From NCBI GenBank assembly GCA_015206945.1, contig JADEXV010000004.1:34497-98496 (forward strand): a stretch of 64,000 nucleotides of DNA, written 5' to 3'. The first letter of the stretch is position 1; every line of letters begins with the position of its first letter. A model generated the notes under the pieces. The model made no database searches, was not told the origin of the DNA, and was given only the letters and a program-made list of their open reading frames with translations. The DNA is from Nostocales cyanobacterium LEGE 12452. Its GTDB lineage: Bacteria; Cyanobacteriota; Cyanobacteriia; Cyanobacteriales; Nostocaceae. Of this stretch, positions 55,142 to 63,927 are shown piece after piece. The position numbers and the translations under genes are program-made.

Positions 55142-56130
55142 AAAGCTATCTGCGACTAGTTTGCATCTAACCCTAGTGCTATTAGGAGACATTATCATAA
55201 AGCCTACACCTGAGCAAGCATTTATCAAAACTTCTGAATTTTATAAATCTGACTAACGTTGTGCGATAAATCCTTATATAATAAGTCTTTTTAGGGTATT
55301 GGCATAGCAAAAACTAGATATTTTAAATCTAATTGAAGTCTTGTCATCTATCTTATGATAGATTTTGTAGAGATTATTTTTTGAGTAAAAGATAATAATA
55401 TTTTTAATTAAAAATTACTTGCTATCTTAGCTCAGTTGCTTTAGAGTTATAAGATTAATTGCAAATTAGTAGCAATACTATGGCTCGATTATAAAAGCAC
55501 AAGCAGCGACTTGAAATTATCGAGAGTTAGATCAATATAGTAGAGCGATCGCATCTCAACTCCAAATTTTAGAATTCACTGGAGAGCATGAGATGAACAT
55601 TGAAGCACTTAAATACCAGTAAAATAATTTACTTTCTCAGCACGTTGGTAACAAAATAACCAATTTTTAATTGCTAGAAGCCTTGATTTTTAAAGCTTTT
55701 TGGGGAATGAAACAGCCCTGCCCTTAAAAAGGGGGAACTGGAATTAAATCCCCCAATAAATTGGGGGATTTAGGGGTATCTAAAACTTTTTGTTACCGAG
55801 AAGAGAACTTTTCAAACAAGCTTTTATTATTAGATTAACCTACGGCTTCTTTAGACGTAAACATCGGCAACAGCGATCGCTACTACAGCAAAAACAATAG
55901 CGACTAGAGCCAATTTCCAGATGTAGTAATCAGAAAAATTGTGGTTTAAAGAATAAAATGTCCGCAAAAGGATTGCTGGAATGCTTATTATTGCGTTGTG
56001 CAGGAGCTAGAGCGATCGCTCAAAGGGCAGTTGCAAAAGTTAATTGCATTCAAATAGCCTCAAACTCCTTTAAATGTTAAGTTCTGACTTGAGGGCACTT
56101 AATGTAAAAACAACCACATTATTCTTTAAG
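55142..56130. other. Decayed intergenic stretch without a convincing gene
   Basis: Nearly 1 kb of AT-rich sequence with two HIP1 sites and a MITE-like hairpin at 55746-55771. On the minus strand 55851-56003 an open stretch ends in SDYYIWKLALVAIVFAVVAI then AVADVYV and a stop, looking like a membrane-protein tail, but no start codon or family is apparent. I see no promoter I would defend. Confidence 0.5.
55746..55771. repeat. Perfect 11-bp hairpin, dispersed-repeat type
   Basis: AAATCCCCCAA (55746-55756) and TTGGGGGATTT (55761-55771) are exact reverse complements around TAAA. A further CCCTTAAAAAGGG hairpin lies just before it (55721-55733). Such C-rich/G-rich hairpins are scattered through Nostocales intergenic regions and may act as terminators or small non-autonomous elements. 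Confidence 0.6.
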
Positions 56131-56436
56131 TTACACAGCGATTTGTAACTGTAAATCTAGTTTGGTTTCCCCTACATGCCATGAAGGAACAGGAACAGGG
56201 ATAGGTATAGGTATAGGCTCTATTGGCTCTCCTGTAGACTGATTAATGTCCTTCTTAGCGCCCACCTTAACTAGTTGAGGCTTACTTACACTTAGTGTTT
56301 CTACTAGAATTTTTTCAGGGACTAATTGTTGAGGCTTACTTACAATTAGTGTTCCTCCTATAATTTTTTCAGCCTGCACAGATGTGATGTCCTGCTCAAC
56401 AATTGATTCAATATAGTCTAAATCCAGGATTTTCAT
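56131..56436 (-). CDS. Small peptide with double-glycine-type leader and Pro-rich tail
   Basis: A 101-residue protein from ATG 56436 (MKILDLDYIESIVEQDITSV); upstream in-frame ATG and GTG codons exist, but MKIxDLxYIE is the start of a large class of small cyanobacterial peptides. After an acidic helix-like leader comes EKIIGG at 26-31, resembling the GG sites cut by peptidase-containing exporters. The rest contains two related units, TLIVSKPQQLV and TLSVSKPQLVKV, then a Pro-Ile/Pro-Val run (EPIPIPIPVPVPSW) and a polar end. There are no cysteines. No modification enzyme or peptidase exporter is next to it. A secreted peptide or a RiPP-like precursor is possible; I cannot assign a function. Confidence 0.6.
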   Translation of the reverse strand: MKILDLDYIESIVEQDITSVQAEKIIGGTLIVSKPQQLVPEKILVETLSVSKPQLVKVGAKKDINQSTGEPIEPIPIPIPVPVPSWHVGETKLDLQLQIAV

Positions 56437-56632
56437 TTTTAAGGAATAATGCATAGTAATCACTCACTTGATTGTTTTTTCTTAAAGGTAAAATCACCTC
56501 TATTTAATAACCCAAGTTGCAGCATAAATTTTTCTGCAAATTGTGCCATTTATTCACAAAACTTTATAATTTTTGCTGTCCAAACTGCACACAAAGGCCC
56601 GATCATTTCTGTTATTCAGGGAAATTCATCAA

Positions 56633-59600
56633 ATGACTGAAAACTTATGCGGTTCGTGCTGGCTTCGGTTAATGATTTCTTTAGCTTTTAGTGGCGCATA
56701 CCTCAATACTGGAGATTGCACCTTTGCTCAAATTACCCCTGATGGCACTTTACCGAATAATTCCACTGTCAAATTAGAGGGGAATACTAGAATTATTGAA
56801 GGAGGAACTCAAGCTGGAAGCAATCTTTTCCACAGTTTTGAGCAGTTTTCTGTACCCGGTGGCACTCAGGCTGACTTCAACAACACTTTAGATATTCAAA
56901 ATATCATCAGCCGTGTTACAGGTGGTTCTGTTTCTCTAATTGACGGTCTGATTAAAGCCAATGGCTCTGCTAATTTGTTTTTTTTCAATCCCAATGGCAT
57001 TATTTTTGGTCCTAATGCTCAATTGGATATCAAGGGTTCTTTGATCGCAACTACAGCAAACGGCCTCAAATTTGCAAATGGCGCTCTGTTTAGCGCATTT
57101 CCTCCCCAAAGCACACCTCTACTAACAGTAAATGTTCCCATTGGCTTGCAATTTGAAGGAACAGCAGGAAGTATTCGTGTAGAAGGATCTGATCTAAAAG
57201 TACAACCTGGTAAAACTTTAGCACTCGTGGGCGGTCAGGTGACGTTGCAGGGAGGTGAACGAGCAGCTTTAGAACCACGACAACCAAATTTAGCAGTTCC
57301 AGGAGGACGGATTGAGCTAGGTAGTGTGGCTGGTGTTGGAGAAGTGAGTTTGAACCAGAAAGACAATGATTGGGTATTGGGGTACGCCTCTGTAAATAAT
57401 TTTGGCGATATTGGATTGGAAGATGGAGTATATGTTGATGTTAGCGGTGCTGGGGGTGGTGATGTTCAGATTCAGAGCAATAATTTGGCTTTAACTCAAG
57501 GTTCATGGATTTATGCCGACACAAAAGGTATAGAAGCTGGTGGAGAGGTGCTTATCCACACAAAAAAGACGGTGACTCTCACTGAAGGTTCGCAGATTAC
57601 AGCCGATGTTGATCCTCCAGAAGCAATAGGAACCGGAGGAAATGTGACGATTCAAACCGGACAGTTAAGTATTCAGGGGAGTAGGTCAAGGATAAGAACT
57701 GGTACTTTCGGCAAGGGACAGGGGGGAAATTTGACTGTAACCGCGACTGATTCCGTGGAGCTAACAGGAATAACAAATAGCGGTTTGTTTACTGAAACTC
57801 AAGGTGCTGGAAATGCTGGAAATTTAACAATTACCACTCGAAGGTTAAGTTCTCAGAATGGAGCGCGAGTATCAACTTCTACTTCAGGTGAGGGACAGGG
57901 GGGAAATTTGACTGTAACCGCCACTGATTCCGTGGAACTAATTGATGCTAATAGCGGTTTGTTTACTGAAACTCAAGGTGCTGGAAATGCTGGAAACTTG
58001 ACAATTACTACTCAAAGGTTGAGTTCTCAGAATGGAGCGCGAGTATCAACTTCTACTTCAGGTGAGGGACAGGGGGGAAATTTGACTGTAACCGCCACTG
58101 ATTCCGTGGAACTAATTAATGCTAATAGCGGCTTGTTTACTGTAACTTTCGGTGCTGGAAATGCTGGAATCTTAACAATTAATACCAGACGCTTGAGTGT
58201 CCAAGATGGAGCACAAATATTAACTATTAGTAGTGGCCAAGGAGACGGAGGAAATTTGTTTGTGGATGCTAGGGATTTGGTGGAATTGAAGGGAACAGGA
58301 ATATCATTTAATGTGCAGCAAAGCCCTAGTTTGTTATCTACTCAAACAACAAATGTTGGCAATGCCGGAGACTTAACAATTATTACTAGACAGTTAATTG
58401 TGGGAAATGGCGCACAGATAGCTACTGGTACTCAAGGTCAAGGAAAAGGTGGAGAGATAAAAGTTAATGCAACTGAAGCTGTTAATGTTTTTGGATTTGC
58501 CATTAATAAAACAGCAAGTGGGTTATTTTCACGTACCAATCAAGGGGGGCAGGGGGGAAACATCATTATCAATACCAATGCTTTTCGGGTAGCAGATAAT
58601 GGGGTTATAGATGCCCGCGCTCTAGGTGAGGGAAATGCTGGCAATATCACGGTGAACGCGAATACTTTAGAAGCGGTTAATGGTGGACAAATCCTTGCTA
58701 ATGCTTTCACAGGCAGCAGTGGCTTTGCAGGTAATATCACAGTTAATGCTACTGATCGGGTGACTATATCTGGCAGTGCTCCCTTTAAACGGTTTATCCG
58801 AATTCGTGGGAGTCTTGTTGAGGATGAGTCTCTTAACAGTGGCTTGTTTGTTCGCTCTCAAGGGTCGGGAAGTGCAGGCAACCTTCAAGTAGGATCTCCT
58901 TTCATTCGCTTAGAGAACGGAGGAGAAATTACTGCTGAAACTGCATCCGGTAATGGTGGTAATATTACACTCGACGACCTAGATTTATTGTTACTAAGCG
59001 GTAACAGTCAGATATCTGCTACCGCAGGCACTGAAGGGGCTGGTGGAGATGGCGGTAAAATCACCATCAATGCCCCTAACGGCTTCATCGTCGCCAAACC
59101 AAATGAAAACAGCGACATCACCGCCAATGCCTACAATGGTAAAGGGGGAATAGTCACAATCAACGCTACTAAGATTTTTGGAATTGCCTCACTAACTAGC
59201 GAAGACCTTAAAAGGTTGCGCCCTAACGATCCAAACCCAGACCCGCGTAAACTTCAGACAAATGATATTACAGCAATTTCCCAAACAAGACCTGATTTAA
59301 ACGGCATTGTAGAAATCAACACGCTCAATGTTGACCCCTATCAAGGATTAATTAACTTACCAGCCGTCCCAGTTACTAGTCAAGTGTCGCAAGTCTGTCA
59401 AGGTCGTACAGCACAAAATGAAAGTAGTTTTACGATCGCCGGACGCGGTGGCTTACCACCCAATCCCAGAAGCCAACCCCTCACTTCTGATGCAGTTCAA
59501 GTAGATTGGGTAACTCTCAACCCAAAGGGTGAAAACCCCTCTAGTACAAATGTTTCAAATCAGGCAAATAGTTCCAGTCCAGCGCCAATTGTGGAAGCAC

Positions 59601-59698
59601 AAGGGTGGGTGAAAAATACTAAAGGTGAAGTTGTACTAACGGCTGATGCGCCGACAGTTTTGCCTCATAGTTCCTGGCTTACTACCTCTTGTTTCTAG
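56633..59698 (+). CDS. Filamentous-haemagglutinin-type secreted protein (two-partner secretion)
   Basis: A 1021-residue exported protein. ATG 56633 has AGGGAA about 10 bases upstream; in-frame upstream starts give no better signal. Residues 10-33 form a signal-peptide-like segment (LRLMISLAFSGAYLNTGDCTFA). The next 250 residues are the TPS domain: a QITPDGTLPNN start, FHSFEQFSVPGG, and NPNGIIFGP, then IGSV-like strands (GRIELGSVAGVG). The remainder is beta-helix repeat built on GNAGNLTI and GQGGNLTV units. It should be exported by a TpsB/Omp85 partner, which is not in this window. Cyanobacterial genomes carry many such proteins; a cell-surface or adhesion role is the family expectation. It is divergent from the small peptide gene at 56436, with about 196 bp between them. 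Confidence 0.9.
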   Translation: MTENLCGSCWLRLMISLAFSGAYLNTGDCTFAQITPDGTLPNNSTVKLEGNTRIIEGGTQAGSNLFHSFEQFSVPGGTQADFNNTLDIQNIISRVTGGSVSLIDGLIKANGSANLFFFNPNGIIFGPNAQLDIKGSLIATTANGLKFANGALFSAFPPQSTPLLTVNVPIGLQFEGTAGSIRVEGSDLKVQPGKTLALVGGQVTLQGGERAALEPRQPNLAVPGGRIELGSVAGVGEVSLNQKDNDWVLGYASVNNFGDIGLEDGVYVDVSGAGGGDVQIQSNNLALTQGSWIYADTKGIEAGGEVLIHTKKTVTLTEGSQITADVDPPEAIGTGGNVTIQTGQLSIQGSRSRIRTGTFGKGQGGNLTVTATDSVELTGITNSGLFTETQGAGNAGNLTITTRRLSSQNGARVSTSTSGEGQGGNLTVTATDSVELIDANSGLFTETQGAGNAGNLTITTQRLSSQNGARVSTSTSGEGQGGNLTVTATDSVELINANSGLFTVTFGAGNAGILTINTRRLSVQDGAQILTISSGQGDGGNLFVDARDLVELKGTGISFNVQQSPSLLSTQTTNVGNAGDLTIITRQLIVGNGAQIATGTQGQGKGGEIKVNATEAVNVFGFAINKTASGLFSRTNQGGQGGNIIINTNAFRVADNGVIDARALGEGNAGNITVNANTLEAVNGGQILANAFTGSSGFAGNITVNATDRVTISGSAPFKRFIRIRGSLVEDESLNSGLFVRSQGSGSAGNLQVGSPFIRLENGGEITAETASGNGGNITLDDLDLLLLSGNSQISATAGTEGAGGDGGKITINAPNGFIVAKPNENSDITANAYNGKGGIVTINATKIFGIASLTSEDLKRLRPNDPNPDPRKLQTNDITAISQTRPDLNGIVEINTLNVDPYQGLINLPAVPVTSQVSQVCQGRTAQNESSFTIAGRGGLPPNPRSQPLTSDAVQVDWVTLNPKGENPSSTNVSNQANSSSPAPIVEAQGWVKNTKGEVVLTADAPTVLPHSSWLTTSCF
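57710..58240 (+). repeat. Three tandem coding repeats of 174-177 bp
   Basis: Units begin at 57710 (177 bp), 57887 (174 bp) and 58061, each starting near GAGGGACAGGGGGGAAATTT. The second and third starts are almost identical and encode the same 58-residue beta-helix rungs (GQGGNLTVTATDSVEL, SGLFTETQGAGNAGNLTI, SSQNGARVSTS). The near-identity at DNA level indicates recent duplication inside the gene; the third unit diverges after SGLFT. Confidence 0.85.
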
Positions 59699-59933
59699 GA
59701 AACATCGCCCTCTTTCAGGAAAGACCAGATTACAGGGAGAAATGCTTTCTCGGTCTGCAAGTCGATCGATCTTCAGATACCCAAAATTATCGACGGTATT
59801 GATTTACTCTCTACAGATTTAGGTTTATCTCTACTCCAAGGACTTTTCGAGAACCACATGATATTATCTTTGCTGATTTAGAAACACAAATTGAAAAACG
59901 AACAGATTCTTAAACAGGTCATGCCCAATACCC
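59699..59933. other. Spacer between convergent genes
   Basis: 235 bp between two genes that face each other. I see no open frame of note and no strong hairpin. Confidence 0.5.
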
Positions 59934-60284
59934 CTAAATTCTTGAAGCTGTTTGTTTGGCACTGACGGGTTCAATAGGCAATGGTTGAGCGGCTTTCAAT
60001 ACCACATCCAACAACCCTGGAAATAGCACCTCTAAATCTTCACGCCGGAGGATGTTAATGTGATGTGTCCCTTCTTTGCGTGTAAAGACTATCCCCGACT
60101 CCCGCAAAATCTTGAAGTGGTTGGACATCGTAGACTTAGCGATCGCAAAATCAAACTTTGCACAGCATTGTTCCCCCTCAGTCGCCAACAGCCGCACAAT
60201 CTCTAGCCGCACCGGGTCGCCCAATGCATACAACACGCCCGGTAAAGAAATATTTTTTCTATCTGGATGATAAAGGAATCTCAT
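59934..60284 (-). CDS. rexT: ArsR-family redox regulator, RexT-like
   Basis: A 116-residue ArsR/SmtB winged-helix repressor. The recognition helix region is IAKSTMSNHFKILRESG, followed by the wing (KEGTHHINILRR). There are no metal-binding histidine/cysteine clusters of the ArsR or SmtB type; instead a vicinal pair, Cys40-Cys41, lies in EGEQCCAKF. RexT of Anabaena PCC 7120 is an ArsR-family regulator with cysteines at these positions; it responds to peroxide by forming a disulphide and controls a thioredoxin gene. Here the gene is divergent from a thioredoxin with a perfect palindrome between them, matching that role. Length and context support a RexT orthologue; I have not been able to align it. 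Confidence 0.85.
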   Translation of the reverse strand: MRFLYHPDRKNISLPGVLYALGDPVRLEIVRLLATEGEQCCAKFDFAIAKSTMSNHFKILRESGIVFTRKEGTHHINILRREDLEVLFPGLLDVVLKAAQPLPIEPVSAKQTASRI

Positions 60285-60321
60285 AGTTGCATTATCTCAT
60301 CAGGTGGCATATATTTTGATT

Positions 60322-60338
60322 ATTCGATATTATCGAAT
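60322..60338. promoter_or_regulatory. Palindromic operator between rexT and trx
   Basis: ATTCGAT-ATT-ATCGAAT is a perfect 7-bp inverted repeat with a 3-base centre, 37 bases upstream of the regulator start and 26 bases upstream of the thioredoxin start. Its form and position fit the binding site of an ArsR-type repressor controlling both genes. Confidence 0.75.
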
Positions 60339-60364
60339 TATAGAATTAAGTAGGAAGGCAATTT

Positions 60365-60688
60365 ATGTCATCCATTACAAACGTCACAGAAGCCACATTC
60401 AAGCAAGAAGTCTTGGAAAGTGAAATTCCGGTATTAGTAGACTTTTGGGCACCGTGGTGCGGCCCTTGCCGGATGGTGGGCCCAGTCGTCGATGAAGTTG
60501 CTGTTGAATACGAAGGACAGGTGAAATTTGTGAAGTTGAACACAGATCAAAATCCTACTGTCGCTAGCCACTATGGAATTCGCAGCATTCCGACATTGAT
60601 GGTTTTTAAAGGAGGTCGCCAGGTTGATACTGTCGTAGGGGCGGTTCCAAAAACTACCTTGAATAAGACCTTAGCACAGCATCTTTAA
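60365..60688 (+). CDS. trxA: Thioredoxin
   Basis: A 107-residue classical thioredoxin with WCGPC at 31-35, the buried Asp in VDFWAPW and the cis-Pro loop SIPTLMVF. It reduces disulphides in the cytosol. The ribosome-binding site AGGAAGG is at 60352-60358 ahead of ATG 60365. Divergent transcription from the RexT-like gene and the shared palindrome indicate redox control; the expected model is derepression when peroxide oxidises the regulator. In Anabaena 7120 the RexT-controlled thioredoxin is called TrxA2, and this gene is likely its counterpart. Confidence 0.95.
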   Translation: MSSITNVTEATFKQEVLESEIPVLVDFWAPWCGPCRMVGPVVDEVAVEYEGQVKFVKLNTDQNPTVASHYGIRSIPTLMVFKGGRQVDTVVGAVPKTTLNKTLAQHL

Positions 60689-60736
60689 TCTAGGTACTAT
60701 TGTGAGATGCATTTAGTTTGCAGTCTTGTCTAGAGA

Positions 60737-60980
60737 GAGTCAGGAGTCACGAAGAAGGGTGTAGGGGGTAGGGTTTAGGGTGTAGGAAAGACAGCATTGG
60801 TCGGGGCTTGTACCCCTATGCAATCGTCTTCAAACGACGGGGCTTGTACGCAAGAGGTTGTTGGGGCGGGATCTTCCCCTACACCCCACACCCCACACCC
60901 TACACCTGCCCCAACGGGGCTTACTCAAAATACATAAGACTCCTGGCTCCTGAATCCTGACTCCTGACTCCTGAATTCTG
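60737..60980. repeat. Large nested inverted repeat with STRR heptamers
   Basis: GAGTCAGGAGTCA (60737-60749) is the exact reverse complement of TGACTCCTGACTC (60958-60970). Inside, GGGTGTAGGGGGTAGGG-like sequence at 60757-60786 pairs imperfectly with CCCTACACCCCACACCCC-like sequence at 60876-60906. The right arm is part of a run of CTCCTGA-type heptamers (60938-60980), a known short tandem repeat class in Nostocales. No gene is present in this 317-bp gap. Confidence 0.8.
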
Positions 60981-61005
60981 TTTCAACTAACGGGGAAAGA
61001 GCGAA

Positions 61006-61800
61006 ATGGACTTGAAATTGCATGGTAAATCCGCACTGGTGAGTGGCTCAACCGCCGGTATTGGTTTGGCGATCGCTGTTGGGCTAGCTCAAGAGGGTGC
61101 ATCAGTAATTGTCAACGGTCGGTCTGAAGAAAGAGTAGCTGAAGCGATCGCTAAAATTAAGCATTCTACACCCGACGCGAAAGTTTCTGGTGTTGTTGCT
61201 GACGCTGGCACTGCATCAGGGGTAGAGAAACTCATTCAAGAGGTTCCTCACGTTGATATACTCATAAACAATGTGGGTATTTATGAGCCAAAAACCTTCT
61301 TTGATATTACTGATAAAGATTGGTTAAACATATTTGAGATTAACGTCCTCAGTGGAGTCCGTTTGAGTCGGCAATATCTGCAAAAGCAGCTAGAGCAAAA
61401 CTGGGGGCGGATAATTTTTATCTCCAGCGAATCTGGTATTCAGATCCCAGTGGAAATGATTCACTACGGCACAACAAAGACGGCACAACTTGCTATTGCC
61501 AGAGGTCTAGCCGAAATGACTGTGGGAACTGGAGTCACAGTAAACTCCGTCCTACCAGGGCCAACCCGCTCAGAAGGAGTTGAAGATTTTATCACCAACC
61601 TGGCACAGGAACGCGGTATTACTCGCGCTGACGTTGAAGCTGAATTTTTTCAAAATGTGCGTCCAAGTTCCTTGATTAAACGCTTTGCAACTAATGAAGA
61701 AGTAGCAGCGATCGTAGTTTACCTTTCTAGTCCCGTAGCATCAGCAACAAATGGTGCAGCTTTGCGGGTAGATGGTGGCGTTATTCGGTCGATTGTTTAG
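61006..61800 (+). CDS. Short-chain dehydrogenase/reductase
   Basis: A 264-residue classical SDR with GSTAGIG at the NAD(P) loop, a NNVG variant of the NNAG motif, ISSES serines and catalytic YGTTK. The later PGPTRSEGVEDF region and the long insert before the C-terminus resemble the SDRs often found beside quinone- or electrophile-response genes. GGGGAAAG 8 bases before ATG 61006 is the ribosome-binding site. It follows thioredoxin in the same direction across a repeat-rich gap, and is followed by an alkene reductase and a nitroreductase, so a common redox-detoxification role is likely. Substrate unknown. Confidence 0.92.
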   Translation: MDLKLHGKSALVSGSTAGIGLAIAVGLAQEGASVIVNGRSEERVAEAIAKIKHSTPDAKVSGVVADAGTASGVEKLIQEVPHVDILINNVGIYEPKTFFDITDKDWLNIFEINVLSGVRLSRQYLQKQLEQNWGRIIFISSESGIQIPVEMIHYGTTKTAQLAIARGLAEMTVGTGVTVNSVLPGPTRSEGVEDFITNLAQERGITRADVEAEFFQNVRPSSLIKRFATNEEVAAIVVYLSSPVASATNGAALRVDGGVIRSIV

Positions 61801-61981
61801 TATTTAAACCACAACCGCATAGTCTATTTACTTCAAATAGCTGTAATCCACTGCACGCAAAATTGGGTATGGGGAAAACTCTTTTCTTGTTCTCCCGATC
61901 TCACAGATGTGAGATTCCGAATTTTGAATACTTCGACAAGCTCAGTACAAGTTTTGAATTTTGAATTGGAGCAAAGCAACC

Positions 61982-63094
61982 ATGACTACTGATATCAACT
62001 TATTCTCTCCTTACCAGTTAGGAAATCTGGAACTACCTAACCGGATAGTGATGGCACCCTTAACCCGAAACAGGGCAGGTGAGGGAAACGTGCCATACCA
62101 ACTGAATGCTACTTACTACGTCCAACGTGCTTCCGCCGGACTGATTATTTCTGAAGCAACACAGGTAACTCCTGAAGGACAAGGCTATCCCGCGACACCA
62201 GGAATTCATTCATCAGAACAGGTGGAAGGATGGAAGTTAGTAACCGATGCCGTACATCAGCACGGCGGCAGAATTTTTCTGCAACTATGGCACGTAGGCA
62301 GGATTTCTCACCCTGATTTACAACCGAATGGAGTTTTACCTGTGGCACCTTCTGCCATTACTCCTAAAGGTGAGGCTGCAACTTATGAGGGACCCAGACC
62401 CTTTGTTACTCCTCGTGCTTTAGAAACTTCAGAAATACCTCAGATAGTCGAACAGTACCGTCAGGGAGCGGCAAATGCCCTAGCGGCTGGGTTTGATGGT
62501 GTGGAAATTCACGCAGCTAATGGTTATTTAATAGACCAGTTTCTTCGGGATGGTACGAATCAACGCACAGATAAATATGGAGGTGACATTGAAAATCGGG
62601 CCCGATTCCTATTGGAGGTGACAGAGGCGGTAACTAGTGTGTGGGATTCTAACCGAGTTGGGGTGCGTTTTTCTCCCAGTGGGACTTTTAACGATATGCG
62701 TGACTCCAATCCGCTGGAGACATTCGGTTATGCCACTCAAGCGTTAAATCGGTTTAATTTGGCATATCTGCATATTTATGAGGCAACAGAGGCAGATATT
62801 AGACATGGCGGGATAATAGTACCCACTAGTCATATACGCGATCGCTTTACAGGTACTCTCATCGTCAATGGTGGTTATACCCGTGAAAAAGGCGATGCAG
62901 TACTGGCAAACAAAGCAGCAGATTTAGTTGCCTTTGGCACATTATTTATATCAAATCCCGATTTACCCCGACGCTTGGCTTTAAATGCACCCCTAAATGA
63001 AGCAAATCAAGCAAGCTTTTACGGTGGTGGTGAAGAAGGATATACAGATTATCCATTTTGGTCGCCTGCTACTGAAGCAGTAGCTAATGCGTAA
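61982..63094 (+). CDS. Old Yellow Enzyme-type alkene reductase
   Basis: A 370-residue FMN-dependent flavoprotein of the OYE/NemA/XenA class. ATG 61982 is chosen (GGAG about 10 bases upstream; MTTDINLFSPYQLGNLELPN is the usual start). Visible marks are the RIVMAPLTRNRA strand, QLWHVGRISHP, and the substrate-binding HAANGYLIDQFL (His and Asn contacting the carbonyl), followed by QRTDKYGG and ENRARFL. The late IVNGGY and DLVAFGTLFISNPDL strands bind FMN phosphate. These enzymes use NADPH to reduce activated double bonds, quinones or nitro compounds. It lies 181 bp after the SDR and 167 bp before the nitroreductase-like gene. Confidence 0.95.
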   Translation: MTTDINLFSPYQLGNLELPNRIVMAPLTRNRAGEGNVPYQLNATYYVQRASAGLIISEATQVTPEGQGYPATPGIHSSEQVEGWKLVTDAVHQHGGRIFLQLWHVGRISHPDLQPNGVLPVAPSAITPKGEAATYEGPRPFVTPRALETSEIPQIVEQYRQGAANALAAGFDGVEIHAANGYLIDQFLRDGTNQRTDKYGGDIENRARFLLEVTEAVTSVWDSNRVGVRFSPSGTFNDMRDSNPLETFGYATQALNRFNLAYLHIYEATEADIRHGGIIVPTSHIRDRFTGTLIVNGGYTREKGDAVLANKAADLVAFGTLFISNPDLPRRLALNAPLNEANQASFYGGGEEGYTDYPFWSPATEAVANA

Positions 63095-63261
63095 TTCGTA
63101 ATGACGCTCTCTACGAGACGCTAAAAGCGAACGAATACTCGCTAACGTAATTCGTAATTGTCCCTTGCGAATAATTTTTGTTTTTGTTTCATGAATAAAT
63201 AAATTCGCTTGTATGCTAATTACGAATTATTTGGTCATAATCCAACTATCAGGAGAATATC
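63095..63261. other. Repeat-bearing spacer
   Basis: Contains the dispersed word AATTCGTAAT three times in direct or partial form and an ACGCTCTCTACGAGACGCTAA-like stretch typical of Nostoc intergenic repeats. The end (AGGAGAATATC, 63249-63259) provides the ribosome-binding site of the next gene. Confidence 0.5.
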
Positions 63262-63927
63262 ATGAGTTCCATCATCCAAACCCAACCTTTAGATGTACCC
63301 AGTGCGATCGCTCAACGTCGTTCTATCAAAACTTTTAAAACAGACCCCATCGCCCCAGAACTACTCAAGCAACTGGTAGAGTTAACCGTAGCAGCGCCCA
63401 GCAGCTTCAATATTCAGGACTGGCAAATTATTCTCGTGCAAGATGAGGCGCAAAAAGCAGCCTTATCAGCAGCAGCTTGGAATCAACAGCAAATTATTCA
63501 AGCACCAGTTACCTTTGTTTTTGCTGCCGATGCGAGTGCATCTGAAAAAAACTTGAACCCGATAATTGAACAAGCTCTTGCAACTGGGGCATGGAATGAA
63601 AGCACAGCTAATTATTTTAAAACTGCTATTCCGCAATTTCAAGAGACACTAGGAGACAAACAACGGGAGTATGCGATCAAAGATGCGATTATCGCAGCCA
63701 CCCATTTAGTATTAGCGGCTGAAAGTCTGGGTTTATCTACCTGTTTTATGAATGGTTGGCTTGAAGACAAGGTAAAAGAAGTGATTGGTGCAGGAGATAA
63801 TCCAGATTTAGCGATCGCTGTTTTAGTACCTGTTGGCTATGCAGCCGAACCACGCTTAAATCCCGGTCGTTTGCCATTCTCCTCCAATGTCTCTGTAGAC
63901 AGAATTGGCAACCCTTATGCAGGGTAG
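63262..63927 (+). CDS. Nitroreductase-family NAD(P)H:FMN oxidoreductase
   Basis: A 221-residue nitroreductase-family protein. The N-terminal RRSIKTFKTD and APSSFNIQDWQI segments carry the FMN phosphate-binding Arg/Ser/Asn pattern, and the C-terminal ESLGLSTCFMNGW is the conserved dimer/FMN region. It is closest in style to the YdgI/MhqN-type enzymes that reduce quinones or nitro compounds. Start ATG 63262 follows AGGAGAATATC. With the OYE and SDR upstream, it suggests a small electrophile-defence set, possibly part of the same redox regulon as thioredoxin, although no second copy of the palindromic operator was seen before these genes. Confidence 0.92.
   Translation: MSSIIQTQPLDVPSAIAQRRSIKTFKTDPIAPELLKQLVELTVAAPSSFNIQDWQIILVQDEAQKAALSAAAWNQQQIIQAPVTFVFAADASASEKNLNPIIEQALATGAWNESTANYFKTAIPQFQETLGDKQREYAIKDAIIAATHLVLAAESLGLSTCFMNGWLEDKVKEVIGAGDNPDLAIAVLVPVGYAAEPRLNPGRLPFSSNVSVDRIGNPYAG

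Noticed and set aside
55851..56003. Minus-strand membrane-like stretch as a gene
   Set aside because: No start codon, no ribosome-binding site and no family I could recognise; left as a possible remnant.
57710..58240. Repeats as a CRISPR array
   Set aside because: Units are 174-177 bp, in frame, without spacers, and encode beta-helix rungs.
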